Shown here: positions 19,593-30,570 of the stretch, piece by piece
How positions within the stretch are numbered: the stretch's first letter is position 1
Layout of the letters: every line of letters starts with the position of its first letter
DNA from: Helichrysum umbraculigerum
Taxonomy: Eukaryota; Streptophyta; Magnoliopsida; Asterales; Asteraceae
Assembly (NCBI GenBank): GCA_949592205.1
Contig: CATIUR010000001.1
Coordinates: 336,294,250 to 336,358,249 of the forward strand
DNA length: 64,000 nt
Direction: 5' to 3'
Program-made: the position numbers and the translations under genes
The notes under the pieces: model-generated
The model's input: only the letters and a program-made list of their open reading frames with translations
The model's database searches: none
Told to the model about the DNA's origin: nothing

Positions 19593-22500
19593 TTGCAGGA
19601 TAATGATGAAATAGAAGTTAACGATGAAGAAGAGGAGATTGTGCAATCTACTTCTGTTCCGGTTTCACCAACACCTCCGGTAACACAACCGGTAGTGAAG
19701 GCGTACAAACCGAAGATTCCATATCCTCAACGCTTGAGGAAAGAAAAGATTGCTGCTCAGTATGGAAAGTTTGTGGACATGATCAAGAGCATAAGGATCA
19801 ATGTACCGTTGGTGGATATTTTAGCTGGAATGCCGAACTATGCCAAGTTTATCAAAAACTTGGTGAGCAACAAGGAAAAGCTTTCGGAGGCATCGGCTAC
19901 ATTTCTGAATGATGAGTGTTCTGCTATCGTTCAAAATCATATTCCACCCAAATTGGGGGACCCGGGGAGTTTTATTGTTTCATGTACATTAGGAAAGTTT
20001 ATGACTTGTGATGCCCTAGCTGACTTAGGTGCTAGTATAAACTTGATGCCTTACTCCCTTTATGCAAAATTGTCTCTAGGATCCCTTAAACCCACACGTA
20101 TGAGCATCCGACTGGCCGATAGATCATTCCAATATCCCGTTGGGATTGCGAAAAATATGTTGATAGAGGTTGGACCTTTTACATTTCCTATTGACTTTGT
20201 GATCCTCGAAATGGAGGAAGATAGTAAAGTCCCACTCATTCTAGGACGTCCCTTTTTACATACTGCTGATGCTATTATTCATGTGAAAAACAAGCAGTTG
20301 ACCTTAGGAGTGGGCCAGGAAAGGATTGCTTTCACGGTCGATAAGGCCATGAAGCATCCTTATTCTACTGACGATACTTGTTTTAGTATTGATGTCATAG
20401 ATGAGGCTTTGGATGAGGAGTTACAGGGATTACTTGGATTGGATGTTGAATTTGCTGAGTTGTTGGAATCTGTTGATGAGAAAATGACTGAGGAAGAGTT
20501 GCTTGAAGCAGTTGAAGTTAAAGAAGATGATGAAGAGCAACTAGCTGAGGAAAGCTTTGAGGAGCTAAAGAGTGAGGATCGGTTGAGGATCAAGACTTCA
20601 CTGGAGGATCCACCGAGAGACTTGGAGTTGAAACAACTCCCAAGTCATTTGGAGTATGCATTTTTGGAAAAGGAAAATCTCTTACCGGTTGTAATTTCTT
20701 CTAATCTTATTAATTCTGAAAAATGCATGTTACTTGATGTGTTGAGAGCTCACAAGGGCGCCTTCGCTTGGCGTACTTCCGACATACCTGGGATAAGCCC
20801 ATCTTTTTGTAAACACAAAATAAATCTTTTAGATGAGGCAAAACCAGTTGTTCAAAGACAACGGAGGCTTAACCCAAATATGAAGGATGTTGTCAAAAAG
20901 GAGGTAGTTAAATTGCTCGATGCGGGTATTATTTACCCCATTTCTGATAGCCCTTGGGTGAGCCCTGTCCATTGTGTGCCCAAAAAGGGTGGTATGACTT
21001 TTGTGACAAATGACCAAAACGAATTAGTTCCAACTAGAACAGTCACGGGTTGGCGTGTTTGTATTGACTATAGGAGATTGAATGATGCTACCCGAAAAGA
21101 CCATTTCCCTTTACCTTTCATTGACCAAATGTTAGACAGATTGGCCGGTAATGAATTCTTTTGTTTTCTTGATGGGTTTTCGGGATATTTCCAAATCCCC
21201 ATAGACCCTAAAGATCAAGAGAAAATGACCTTTACTTGTCCCTTTGGTACATATGCGTATAGGAGAATGCCTTTTGGGCTTTGTAACGCCCCAGCCACCT
21301 TTCAAAGGTGTATGATCGCTATCTTTCAGGACATGATTGAGACTTCCATGGAGGTTTTCATGGACGATTTTTCTGTTTTTGGTAATTCCTTTGAATCATG
21401 TTTGTCTAACTTAGACAAGATGCTTGAAAGATGCGAGAAGGCACACTTAGTTCTTAATTGGGAAAAGTGCCATTTCATGGTAAAGGAGGGAATTGTTTTG
21501 GGACACAAGGTGTCAAGTGTGGGAATTGAGGTTGACAAGGCAAAGATTGATGTCATTGCCAAGTTACCTCCACCCGCAAATGTTAAAGGAGTTAGAAGTT
21601 TCTTGGGTCACGCGGGTTTTTATCGTAGGTTTATCAAAGACTTTTCTAAGATCACTAGACCCATGACCAAATTGCTTGAGAAAGATGTTACTTTTGTGTT
21701 TGATGCTGAATGTGTGAAAGCTTTTGAGACCTTAAAGGATAGGTTGACTAATGCTCCCATCATGGTTTCACCCGATTGGTCTAAACCATTTGAATTGATG
21801 TGTGATGCGAGTGACTATGCCTTAGGTGCAGTTTTAGGACAACGTGAGGGAAATCATTTTAGGCCAATTTATTTTGCAAGTAAGACACTTAATGGGGCTC
21901 AACAAAATTATACAACAACTGAAAAAGAGTTACTTGCTGTTGTGTTTGCTTTCGATAAGTTTAGGCCTTATCTTGTATTGTCCAAAACTGTTGTGTTCAT
22001 CGACCATTCAGCCCTAAAGTACTTGTTTTCAAAACAAGATGCTAAACCTAGACTCATTCGTTGGATTCTTCTTTTGCAAGAGTTTGACATTGAGATCAAG
22101 GACAAAAAGGGGGCTGAAAACCTTGCCGCCGATCACTTGTCGAGGTTGGAGAATCCAAACCTAGACAAGTCAGGCGATACTGACATTAATGATTCCTTTC
22201 CGGAGGAGTTTCTTTTGCAGGTAGGTGATGAAGCTGAAAATGGGGAAGAAACACCATGGTATGCTGATTTTGCAAATTACTTAGTTGGAGGTGTTTTGAG
22301 AAAAGGCATGACCCATCAACAAAAGGGTAAATTCTTTGCGGATTTGAAATATTATTATTGGGAAGACCCGTATCTGTTTAGGGTGTGTGCTGATGGAATG
22401 ATAAGGAGATGTATATCCGGAGGTGAAACGAGAAGGATTTTGGATGAGTGCCACCATGGACCAACCGGTGGGCACTATGGGCCGTCTATTACAGCTAAGA

Positions 22501-23543
22501 AAGTCTATGATGCTGGATTTTATTGGCCTACGATCTTTAAAGAGGCACAAACTCTTTGTCAAACTTGTGATTCGTGTCAAAGGGTAGGCAACATCTCAAA
22601 AAGGGATGAAATGCCTCAAACGAGTATTCAGGTTTGTGAGGTATTTGACATTTGGGGCATAGATTTCATGGGTCCATTTCCAAAATCAAATAAGTGTGAA
22701 TACATCTTGGTAGCTGTGGATTATGTGTCAAAATGGTCTGAAGCAAAAGCCGTGTCAAAGAATGATGCCCGAGTAGTGATTGACTTGTTGAAGAGTTTGT
22801 TTTGCCGATTCGGTGTTCCTAAAGCTTTAATAAGTGATCGTGGAAGCCACTTTGCGAATCAGCAACTCGAGAAAGTATTGAAAAAGTATGGGGTTCAACA
22901 TCGGTTTTCTACTTCTTACCACCCACAAACTAGTGGTCAAGTGGAGAATACCAATAGAGCTTTGAAGAGAATTCTCGAGAAAACAGTGAAGGATAACCGA
23001 GCTATTTGGTCAAAGAAGTTGGATGATGCTTTGTGGGCGTTTAGAACCGCTTACAAGACACCGATTGGTACCACACCTTACAGGTTGCTATATGGCAAAA
23101 CATGCCATTTGCCGGTTGAAGTGGAGCATAAGGCTTATTGGGCTCTAAAGAACTGTAACACTGATTTGGTTGAAGCCGGTGAGATGAGAATGCTTCAATT
23201 GCATGAGTTGGATGAGTTGAGGTTGCAAGCCTACGAGAACTCCAAGTTGTACAAGGAAAGGACCAAGGCATTGCATGATAAAAAGCTTAAGATGAGGAAA
23301 GAATTCAAAGCGGGAGATAAGGTGTTATTGTTTCAATCTCGGTTTAAGTTGAAACAACCCAAACTAAAACCGAGATGGACCGGTCCATACATAGTGAAAC
23401 ACGGATATCCTTCAGGTTATGTGGAATTGTTGAAATCAGATGGAGGATCGTTCATTGTCAATGGTCACAGGTTGAAATTGTATCACGAGGAGGATGCCGA
23501 TTGCGAGTGGGAGACACTTGCCATTTACCCCAAGGACAAGTGA
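19593..23543 (+). CDS. pol: Athila-like Pol: protease, reverse transcriptase, RNase H, integrase
   Basis: Uninterrupted frame of 1316 residues from the first ATG at 19593, though translation probably enters from gag, since the frame is the same and open from 19491. Protease motif ADLGASINLMP lies near residue 144. RT has FCFLDGFSGYFQIPI near 522 and the catalytic FMDD near 589. RNase H has CDASDYALGAVL near 736. Integrase follows: an HHCC finger (about 955-996), the catalytic region with GIDFMG near 1021, SDRGSHF near 1081 and the glutamate in SGQVENTNR near 1117. The C-terminal 180 residues include a GPY-type segment (TGPYIVKHGYPSG). The domain order PR-RT-RH-IN is Ty3/gypsy. All catalytic residues I can check are present, so it may be functional. 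Confidence 0.93.
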   Translation: MQDNDEIEVNDEEEEIVQSTSVPVSPTPPVTQPVVKAYKPKIPYPQRLRKEKIAAQYGKFVDMIKSIRINVPLVDILAGMPNYAKFIKNLVSNKEKLSEASATFLNDECSAIVQNHIPPKLGDPGSFIVSCTLGKFMTCDALADLGASINLMPYSLYAKLSLGSLKPTRMSIRLADRSFQYPVGIAKNMLIEVGPFTFPIDFVILEMEEDSKVPLILGRPFLHTADAIIHVKNKQLTLGVGQERIAFTVDKAMKHPYSTDDTCFSIDVIDEALDEELQGLLGLDVEFAELLESVDEKMTEEELLEAVEVKEDDEEQLAEESFEELKSEDRLRIKTSLEDPPRDLELKQLPSHLEYAFLEKENLLPVVISSNLINSEKCMLLDVLRAHKGAFAWRTSDIPGISPSFCKHKINLLDEAKPVVQRQRRLNPNMKDVVKKEVVKLLDAGIIYPISDSPWVSPVHCVPKKGGMTFVTNDQNELVPTRTVTGWRVCIDYRRLNDATRKDHFPLPFIDQMLDRLAGNEFFCFLDGFSGYFQIPIDPKDQEKMTFTCPFGTYAYRRMPFGLCNAPATFQRCMIAIFQDMIETSMEVFMDDFSVFGNSFESCLSNLDKMLERCEKAHLVLNWEKCHFMVKEGIVLGHKVSSVGIEVDKAKIDVIAKLPPPANVKGVRSFLGHAGFYRRFIKDFSKITRPMTKLLEKDVTFVFDAECVKAFETLKDRLTNAPIMVSPDWSKPFELMCDASDYALGAVLGQREGNHFRPIYFASKTLNGAQQNYTTTEKELLAVVFAFDKFRPYLVLSKTVVFIDHSALKYLFSKQDAKPRLIRWILLLQEFDIEIKDKKGAENLAADHLSRLENPNLDKSGDTDINDSFPEEFLLQVGDEAENGEETPWYADFANYLVGGVLRKGMTHQQKGKFFADLKYYYWEDPYLFRVCADGMIRRCISGGETRRILDECHHGPTGGHYGPSITAKKVYDAGFYWPTIFKEAQTLCQTCDSCQRVGNISKRDEMPQTSIQVCEVFDIWGIDFMGPFPKSNKCEYILVAVDYVSKWSEAKAVSKNDARVVIDLLKSLFCRFGVPKALISDRGSHFANQQLEKVLKKYGVQHRFSTSYHPQTSGQVENTNRALKRILEKTVKDNRAIWSKKLDDALWAFRTAYKTPIGTTPYRLLYGKTCHLPVEVEHKAYWALKNCNTDLVEAGEMRMLQLHELDELRLQAYENSKLYKERTKALHDKKLKMRKEFKAGDKVLLFQSRFKLKQPKLKPRWTGPYIVKHGYPSGYVELLKSDGGSFIVNGHRLKLYHEEDADCEWETLAIYPKDK

Positions 23544-23690
23544 ATTCGGGGTCAAGTCTATTGCTTTGGACTCGTAAATAAACTAAGCATGGTATGGTAC
23601 ATCATTTTTGTATATATATATATTTATATATTATATTAGTAGTATTATTATTATTACTTTAAAAAAAAAAACCCTGGGTTAAATCATACC

Positions 23691-24016
23691 AACGCAATCC
23701 GGACTCATCCTCAGGATCGCGTTCCATAGTTATTTTTCTTCACAGAATCTTTTTCCTTTGATCAACGCGATCCGGCCAAGTATCAGTGGGATCGCGTTAT
23801 GTAGTGTAAAACGTGAACTATGATTTTTTCAAGTACCAACGTGATCCGGGTTGTTCATCAGGATCGCGTTCCATAGTGTATTTCGGTAACAGAATAATTT
23901 GCCCGTTTGAAACGCGATCCGGCCAACTTTTATGGGATCGCGTTACGTAGTGAAATTTGTGAGCTGGGCGATTTTAACGGTGAAACGCTATCCAGCTTGT
24001 TTTCCAGGATCGCGTT
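23691..24016. repeat. Second AACGCGATCC palindrome array, upstream of the third ORF
   Basis: Five hairpin units with starts at 23691, 23764, 23838, 23911 and 23984, a regular spacing of 73-74 bp. Left half-sites vary by one base (AACGCAATCC, AACGTGATCC, AACGCTATCC) while right half-sites stay GGATCGCGTT. Spacer sequence (CATAGT..., GTAACAGAAT) also matches the LTR array, so the block is homologous to LTR U3 sequence and not just a motif coincidence. Confidence 0.88.
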
Positions 24017-24042
24017 TGTCACTTTTTGGGGCGAATCCAGGG

Positions 24043-24050
24043 TATAAAAA
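24043..24050 (+). promoter_or_regulatory. Internal TATA box before the third ORF
   Basis: TATAAAAA, 27 bp after the last palindrome unit and 144 bp before the ATG at 24187. In the LTR the last palindrome half-site is likewise about 30 bp before a TATA-like box. This suggests a second promoter inside the element. Confidence 0.6.
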
Positions 24051-24186
24051 CCACAAAACGAAAAACATAAAAACACACAACTCATTTTTCTTGCTGCCGC
24101 ACCAACACCCTAAAAACCCTAAACACCAAAAACGATTTTCATCATCATCTAACAAGATTTCTTCTAGTTTTCTCCACTAATCACTA

Positions 24187-26445
24187 ATGGCTAACTTCCT
24201 TAAGGTATTATCATCAACCATTGTTGTGTTTAATGCATATATTTTGGGGGTTCTTCAACAATTCGGATTTAGCATAATCTAAGTGTGGGGATGTTATGAT
24301 TACTTGTTTTTCTTCATTTTCATGCTACATTGTTGCTTCTAACTAGTATATTCCTTTGTTTTGTGTTGAAATTGCTTGATTGTGATGATTCAAAATTAGG
24401 GTTTATGCTAGTTAGTGGGTAATCCGAATTGGAGATATTGTTGATGGTATTGAGTGTTAGTTTGCATGCAACTGTAGTTTTCTATGTTTAATAACACTCA
24501 TTTGTTGATTAATTTCAATTTTTGAGTAGTTTGCAAAATTAGGGTTCATGCCATTTTGGGGAAGAAGATGAAGTTGACTTTCAGGGTCAACGTTTGACTT
24601 TGTTTTCATTAACTTTTGATTGTAATGCATTACTTGTTATCATTGTGTGATTATTATGCGATTTTCAAGTATATGTTTGATATTAGAGTTATGAAACTTG
24701 TGAAATTGGTTTAGTTGATGGAAGATGAAGGTGTATTATTTGAAATTCATGTAATCTTGATTGTAAGACTTGTGTGGTTTTGAATTGTGATGTCCATTGC
24801 CATGACTTTGTTTGATAATTGTGTTCAATGTCAAGTTTTGGTTGGCCTATATGCTTTGGTTGTTAGGGGATATAGTTTAGACATTAATCGCTCATTTTGT
24901 GACTCGATGACTAATTGCGGTTTATGCTAACGCTAACATTCCTGGAAACATATTTTGTGTTGGTATTTGATGTTTCAGAGAGGTCGAAGTAAAGACAAAG
25001 AACAAGGATCTAGTTCTAAAGGAAAAGGAAAAGCACAGAATTTATCGCTAGGATATCTTTTGGATCCGGAGAGATTACACCAAAATTTGCAGTTTACAAA
25101 GAAAAACTGTGGAGGGAAGTTTGCGACGTACAATGATAATATGTTGGCTTTAAGAGAAAAAGATATTGTACATCCAAGAGTTATCAATTGGCATCCATTG
25201 AAAGAAGCGGGGCTAGCACGGTCATTGAGACACACTCTCACTCAATCGGTTAAATGTAGATGGACAGGTAACACTTATGATGTGCAAGATTGGGAAACAT
25301 TGTTTGCTATTAAAGAGCCAATTTATGCAGAGTTGTGTTTAGAGTTCTTATCAACGGTGGAAATACATAGGATAAAAACTGTGAAAGATCCATTGTTGTC
25401 GTTCCGATTAGGGGGTGATGATCGAGAAATGAGTTTGATGGATGTTGCTGAGTGTTTGGATATATATGATGCTGATGTGCTTCAAGCACCTTATTTTGAG
25501 GATTACATTTTTAGGGGTGAATGGTTGGATGAAACAGCAGTACCATTGGAAACTATGTGGCATGAATTAAGTGACGCCCCATACGATTCATCGGGGAACA
25601 ACGCTTCCAGCAATCTCAGAGACGTAGAGCATCGCTTAATCCAAAAATTTATTGCCCATTCTATTGCTTGTAGAGGGAAGAATACAGAAAAGGTAACAGC
25701 TCCAGATATGTGGTACTTGACCAGAATCAACAGAAGAATTTGGGTTTCTGTACCATATTGTGTAGCGGAATTTCTGGCGACTTATGGAAAGGGAAGGAAG
25801 GATTCTTCAAAAATTGCTGGAGGCCATTATGTAACCTTAATTGCTAAACACTTTGATGTGAGATTGAAGGCAAAGAAGAACCCTTTGACTGTAGTGGAAG
25901 ATAATTCGCTACCTTTATCCATTGAGATGTTCTCAGCCGCCAAGGCCGTTTCGCAAGAAAGGAAAAAGTTCATCCCTTGGAGACCGACAAAGAAGAGTCT
26001 TCGAGATGGTACATCGTCACAACCACCACCGCAGCAAGAAAGACAACAAGCTGGTTTTGATGAAGAAATGGCAGATGTTCAACATGAGGGTGCGGGATCA
26101 CAACATCCTGATACACCTGCTTGGTTCCGAGGCTTTGTTAATCGATTTGATAACTTTCAGATTCAAGAAGAGGATTTTCGGGAGGAATCTAGATATGAAT
26201 GGGGTGTGCAGCGATATTTCAATGATTGGCAAAGGCATAACACGCAGCGTATCTATTCTAATGAGGAAGATGTTTTTCCCACCCCTTACTACCAATTCCC
26301 ACGATGGGGTGAACCAGGAGCTGCAAACCCCGTCCCTGATTATGACAGGCAAGCTGCACTTGAAGCGCTCGAGAGGCACCAACGCGGAGAAGTTCAAGAG
26401 CATACTCAGCATGGGTCATCGGGACATTGGCTATTTGGGGATTGA
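24187..26445 (+). CDS. Third ORF in env position, probably spliced; Athila ORF-1-like
   Basis: The long open frame (24979-26445, 488 residues) has no good ATG of its own: it opens right after a splice-acceptor-like TGATGTTTCAG. Upstream, an ATG at 24187 gives an 18-bp exon ending AAG, then GTATTA. Joining the two keeps phase 0 and gives about 494 residues with a 774-bp intron (24205-24978). The protein starts Lys/Ser-rich. It has a globular middle (WETLFAIKEPIYAELCLEFL, DPLLSFRLGGDDREMSLMDV, RRIWVSVPYCVAEFLATYGKG) and an acidic, Gln/Arg-rich tail. The middle resembles the plant Athila ORF-1 family; I am moderately sure. I see no signal peptide or membrane segment, so it is not a typical envelope protein. 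Its function is unknown. Confidence 0.7.
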
Positions 26446-28657
26446 TTCCCATTGGATCTTGTTATGTTATCTTTGAACAATGATTTTCTGTTTTGAACTA
26501 TTTTACTCTTTATGACCTTTTAAGACTTTGTATGTTGGTATCTAGGATTTTGGCATAAACTTCTACATGAGTGGCATTTGGGTACGGTTTGTACAATGCC
26601 ATCTCATTCTACCCAGTTGACTTATAAGTTATGCCCAGTTTTTATGGTTATTTTGTTAGAGTGCTGTGCGGAATTGGAATCATTTGCATATGCTGGCAGT
26701 AAGTTCAGCGACAACCCACGCATGGCATATTCATCATTTTTCTGCAACATCCCCCGGGAAGTACTCGTTTCCTTTTTCTTCCCGCATTTGTGTATATTGC
26801 ATATTTTAGTTTTGTTGCATTGGGGACAATGCACAACTTAAGTGTTGGGAGGTTATTTACTTGAATTTCATTCCTAGTAAATTGTTGTTTCTTGCCTTAT
26901 ATTGGGTTTGTTAAAGTTTGTTGGGTTTCCAATTGAACTTTACGAATTCTATTAACGGACCATTGGTCACTTAATGGGTCTGTTATTGATCTTGGATCCA
27001 ATAGATTTTGGCAAATTTTGATAAAAGGTTAGGAAATGATAATTTGCTAGGAAAGTGCTTGTCCTCATAAGATCAATTGTTTTGAAATGTTGTCTCTGAA
27101 AATTTGGTGAAAGTAATTTCATTTCCCCTCTTGCATGTAAATTCTTTGTTAGAGATGTGTCATATGAGCAACCTCATTGGGTAAATTGCATGACTAGTAC
27201 ACTTGTAGCCCCACTAAATTGTGAGATATTTAGAGCCGTAGTGAGAAAAACACTTATTTTTAGTGTTTATATTGTTAGTTGCTATGAGTGTGCCGGTGAT
27301 TGTAGTTTGTTCTAGAGCTTGCTCTAGTGATGCATTTCGAGGCCGCTGTGAGATCACAAAAATGTGATATAGGTGAGATCGTATGATGAGAAGGTATTCT
27401 TAGGATTGGAGCTTAATCCTAGCAATTTTGACTTTCTAGCAAATTATCGGGACCGTATAGATCATTTACTTGATTAGTACTAATCTCAATAATCGGCCAA
27501 GGAATCTTAGTTGTTTGGGATCTAATTTTCTGTTACACCCATTATTATCCAGTCCACCCAGGTCGTTAGCACTCACTTTTAGTGCTAAGAAACCCGTAGA
27601 CACTTCCACATACATTCAGGATCACTACATCATATAGCCTATTTTTGTGTAGTCAATTCCCAAGTCACTTATTTTTCAAAATGTTGTCTAATTTGAATTT
27701 TTAATGGATTTTTGTGAAAAATGTGACTTAAATCGTTTTAATAGGGATTCTAATGTTAAATTCTATGATCTGAAGTTGTAATCAACTGAAAGTGCTGAAT
27801 GTTGAAAGTTTAAGTAAATGAAGTTGAAAGCAATGAAAGTTGTGGAAGTTAACTGTTAAAGCTTAAGTTAAGGTTTGGTTAATTGTAGTCAACTAAACGG
27901 CCTTTGAATTCCTGAACAAGTAGTTCCCGAGGGGTGTTCTACACCTAGCCACTGAAGATCTTTTTCCGGTCTAGGATGGCTGGTCCGAAAGTTCGCTACA
28001 CAGGATTCATAGAAAGTCGTAGAATGCAGTTAATCAATCCAATCGTAAATGTAAATCAATGAGAATTGCAAGTTGAGAAATATGAATATAAGTTATACAT
28101 GAAGAATAATTCTAATTGATTTAGCATGAGAATCCCGAGTTTTATTACTGTCACAATAAGAAATAATTAGGCAACATTTACTTTACTTTCTCATGGGTTT
28201 TGATTGCTACTTTTCACCAATTGCTTGAGTCTAGCCTACCTATTCCATTCTCACCCATACTTTATACACAACATGACTAGAATACCTTCTCTGAGATTTC
28301 ACTTGGTGCTCACGCCAAGACGGTGGAGATTTGATCCTTTTGCAAGCCTATGGTAACAGTGCATCACGACTTGACTTAATTGAGTGTTATATTATTCATT
28401 CCCTTACCTTGTAGTTTATAGGTTGAGAGTGAGTGATTGATACACTTATCCTATTGTGAGGTGCTAGGTCGTGCATTTCGGGCTTGGCAAATTATCATCT
28501 CGAGTTTTGGTAATTATATACATGTTGCTGGCATTATTGCTTAGGTTATTATTGCTAGTTTATTTTGAAAAGCTTGATCTCCATTTCTGAAAATGCAAGA
28601 GGGATGTAATGGTTTAAATCTGGTAGAAAATGATTTGCTTGAGGACAAGAAAAGCTC
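26446..28657 (+). other. Long non-coding 3' region of the Athila-like element
   Basis: About 2.2 kb between the third ORF and the purine tract, with no convincing ORF (the frame at 26578-26841 is short and unsupported). It contains a PPT-like AAGTGTTGGGAGGTT at 26840-26854, preceded by a small palindrome around TTGCATTGGGGACAATGCA. Long non-coding 3' regions are usual in Athila elements. Confidence 0.7.
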
Positions 28658-28672
28658 AAGTGTGGGGATGTT
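28658..28672 (+). promoter_or_regulatory. Polypurine tract of the Athila-like element
   Basis: AAGTGTGGGGATGTT directly abuts the 3' LTR (TGATATCG at 28673) and would prime plus-strand DNA. An identical 15-mer occurs at 24281-24295 in the intron of the third ORF. Confidence 0.8.
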
Positions 28673-30110
28673 TGATATCGCTCATTTTGTACATACATAT
28701 CTAACGCGATATCAATGATTTTAGTTTTATTTTTAGTTAATTCTTAGAACTTTCGGTACTTAGTTAGTATAATTTGGATTTTCAGGTTAATGATTTGAAG
28801 TTTGAAAGATCGGTGATGATTTGATGTTGATTTGGAGCACAAAAGTCAATTTCTAACTGAAGAACGCGATCCAGCCAAAGCACCAGGATCGCGTTTCATA
28901 GTTAAATTTCATTCCAATACGATTTCCAAAGAGGAACGCGATTCGGACTCATTTTCAGGATCGCGTTTCAAAGGCTTATTTCGTAACAGAATCTTCCCAA
29001 GGCAAGTAACGCGATCCGTACACAATCCCAGGATCGCGTTGGTAGAAGAAAACTGAAAACCAGGATCGCGTTCCCCTTTCCAGGATCGCGTTCATGAGCG
29101 GTTTTGCAGCAGTTTGAAGGATTTAAAATACGTTTTCATTTCATTTTAAAGATAACTTCCATTCCAAAAAACAAGAGATATGAAAATACTCTGCAACTTT
29201 TGAAGCTTTTCATTACTATTGAAGATCTTTCATTGTGCTAATCATTTTGGTTACTACGGATCATCACGTAATCATTGTAATCACTCGTCTTTCATCTTTA
29301 TTTTATATAATCATGATAGTTGTGATTTCAATTATTTCTTTTGAATTTCTTTTAGTAATTATGAGTGGCTAAGTTATTTAAACACTTGCTTGGATGAAAT
29401 GATTGATGACTAGGGGTATTTACTTGTGATATTCATGTAATTTAAATTAAGTTCAATCGAGTTACTTACAAGTTAGGGTTTCATGATTTAACCTAAATTA
29501 TCTGATGAGTATATAAATGATTGTAGCGGATGTTTATCATTTGTATGCTTATTATCAATTGTTTGTCCATGAATAATTGAGTTTTGATTGCGAACGCAGA
29601 TGAATCATAATTTAGATAATTAAGACTTCAACTTGTAGGTGAATGATTTTGGCGATTGTCTTTCATTAGATTGATTTGTAATTTGAGAAATCGAGATTAG
29701 AGTATAGGTAATGGCGAATATTAAACCTATTCTATCGAGATGAGCATGAATTGTTGTTGATTTGTTTAAATAAAATACCCTGAAGTCATTAGTTAAGTTA
29801 TCCAAGTAAGTGTCGTTTCTATTATTCAGAAAAGTTAAATCAATTAATCTGACTCTTCCTGAGTCCACTTGCCCTAGTTAACTAAGTTAGTATATAAGCA
29901 AAGTGACAATTCGGTCACACAAAACCCAAGTCTTTTTCTGTATTAAGTTAATTGCATTTGAACCATTAATTCTCGATTATATAGTCCCTGTGGAACGAGC
30001 CGGTACTTACTGTAGCTATATTATACGCGATAGGGTATACTTACCTTAGTTGTGTAATAGTTCAGTTTCAGTATTTATCAGTTTATTTTATAACTTGTTT
30101 TTACACATCA
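28673..30110 (+). repeat. 3' LTR of the Athila-like element
   Basis: Same 1438-bp length as the 5' LTR, with about 16 base differences by eye. Several are C/T or G/A, and two fall inside palindrome half-sites (e.g. GCGATTCGG for GCGATCCGG), which weakens the first two stems in this copy. Confidence 0.92.
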
Positions 30111-30174
30111 CCTCCTTATACATCTTCAGGAATGCTTCAAATTTACTTTCCGGATTGTTGCTTGTGGCTCCCAT
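30111..30174 (-). pseudogene. gag: gag fragment, 5' part, continuing the one at 15440-16320
   Basis: The minus-strand ATG is at 30174-30172. The reading runs to the CCTCC target duplication and would join the frame ending at 16320 on the other side of the Athila-like insertion. About 20 codons. Confidence 0.75.
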
Positions 30175-30197
30175 AACTCTCTGTTCTGATAGCAATT

Positions 30198-30570
30198 TGT
30201 TATGGTCCCGACTTTGTGATCGAGTTACAGGTGGACTAATAGCAGATGTTTATATGATTTTCTGCCTATTTTGATTATGATAGGATAAGGGCTCAACAAG
30301 AGAACCCAACAATCTCTTCAAACTTGAAAGTTGAAACTTAATACTGAATTTTCTGACTGATTTCATTACTTCACGTGGGTTACATATATAGATAAAAGTA
30401 TAATAACAGATAACTTCTCCTAATAATTAGCTAAATGATAATCATGGGCTATTCCCATTTTATCCTAAATAAAAACAATTAATTAAAATATAACATCCTA
30501 ATTATTAAAAGCAATAAAGTGGATAATATTAGCAGGCCAAATCAGCCACGTTCACATTTAGCTCATAACA
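30198..30570 (-). repeat. 5' LTR of the gag-only element (short form)
   Basis: Starts TGTTATGGTCCCG and ends CTCATAACA in plus orientation. On the minus strand it is followed (30197 downward) by TTGCTATCAGAAC, a diverged initiator-Met tRNA primer site. It lacks the central approximately 720 bp of its partner. Confidence 0.8.

Larger units (their letters stand above)
16321..30110 (+). mobile_element. Athila-like LTR retrotransposon, complete ends
   Basis: A 13,790-bp element with two 1438-bp LTRs (16321-17758 and 28673-30110), TG...CA ends and 5-bp target duplication CCTCC (16316-16320 and 30111-30115). A tRNA-Asp-type primer site and a purine tract flank the interior. Order: gag, pol (PR-RT-RNase H-IN), a third ORF, then a long 3' non-coding part. 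This is the Athila layout. By eye about 16 substitutions separate the LTRs, so it is younger than the gag it interrupts. Confidence 0.93.
14258..30570 (-). mobile_element. Minus-strand gag-only LTR retrotransposon (outer element of nest)
   Basis: LTR ends are TGTTATGG and CATAACA, with a 5-bp target duplication TGTGT at 14253-14257 and 30571-30575. The internal part, excluding the nested Athila-like element, is only about 1 kb: a gag with one zinc knuckle and no protease, RT or integrase. It is read on the minus strand. Such elements depend on polymerase proteins from relatives. The insertion split the 108-bp tandem repeat. Confidence 0.86.

Noticed and set aside
24955..24978. Start of the third Athila-like ORF at the upstream TTG/ATG around 24955-24972
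   Set aside because: No good ATG context exists there, and the sequence reads as a splice acceptor; the ATG at 24187 with a GT-AG intron fits better.
24187..26445. Calling the third ORF a true envelope glycoprotein
   Set aside because: I see no signal peptide, membrane segment or cleavage site. Only its position resembles env.
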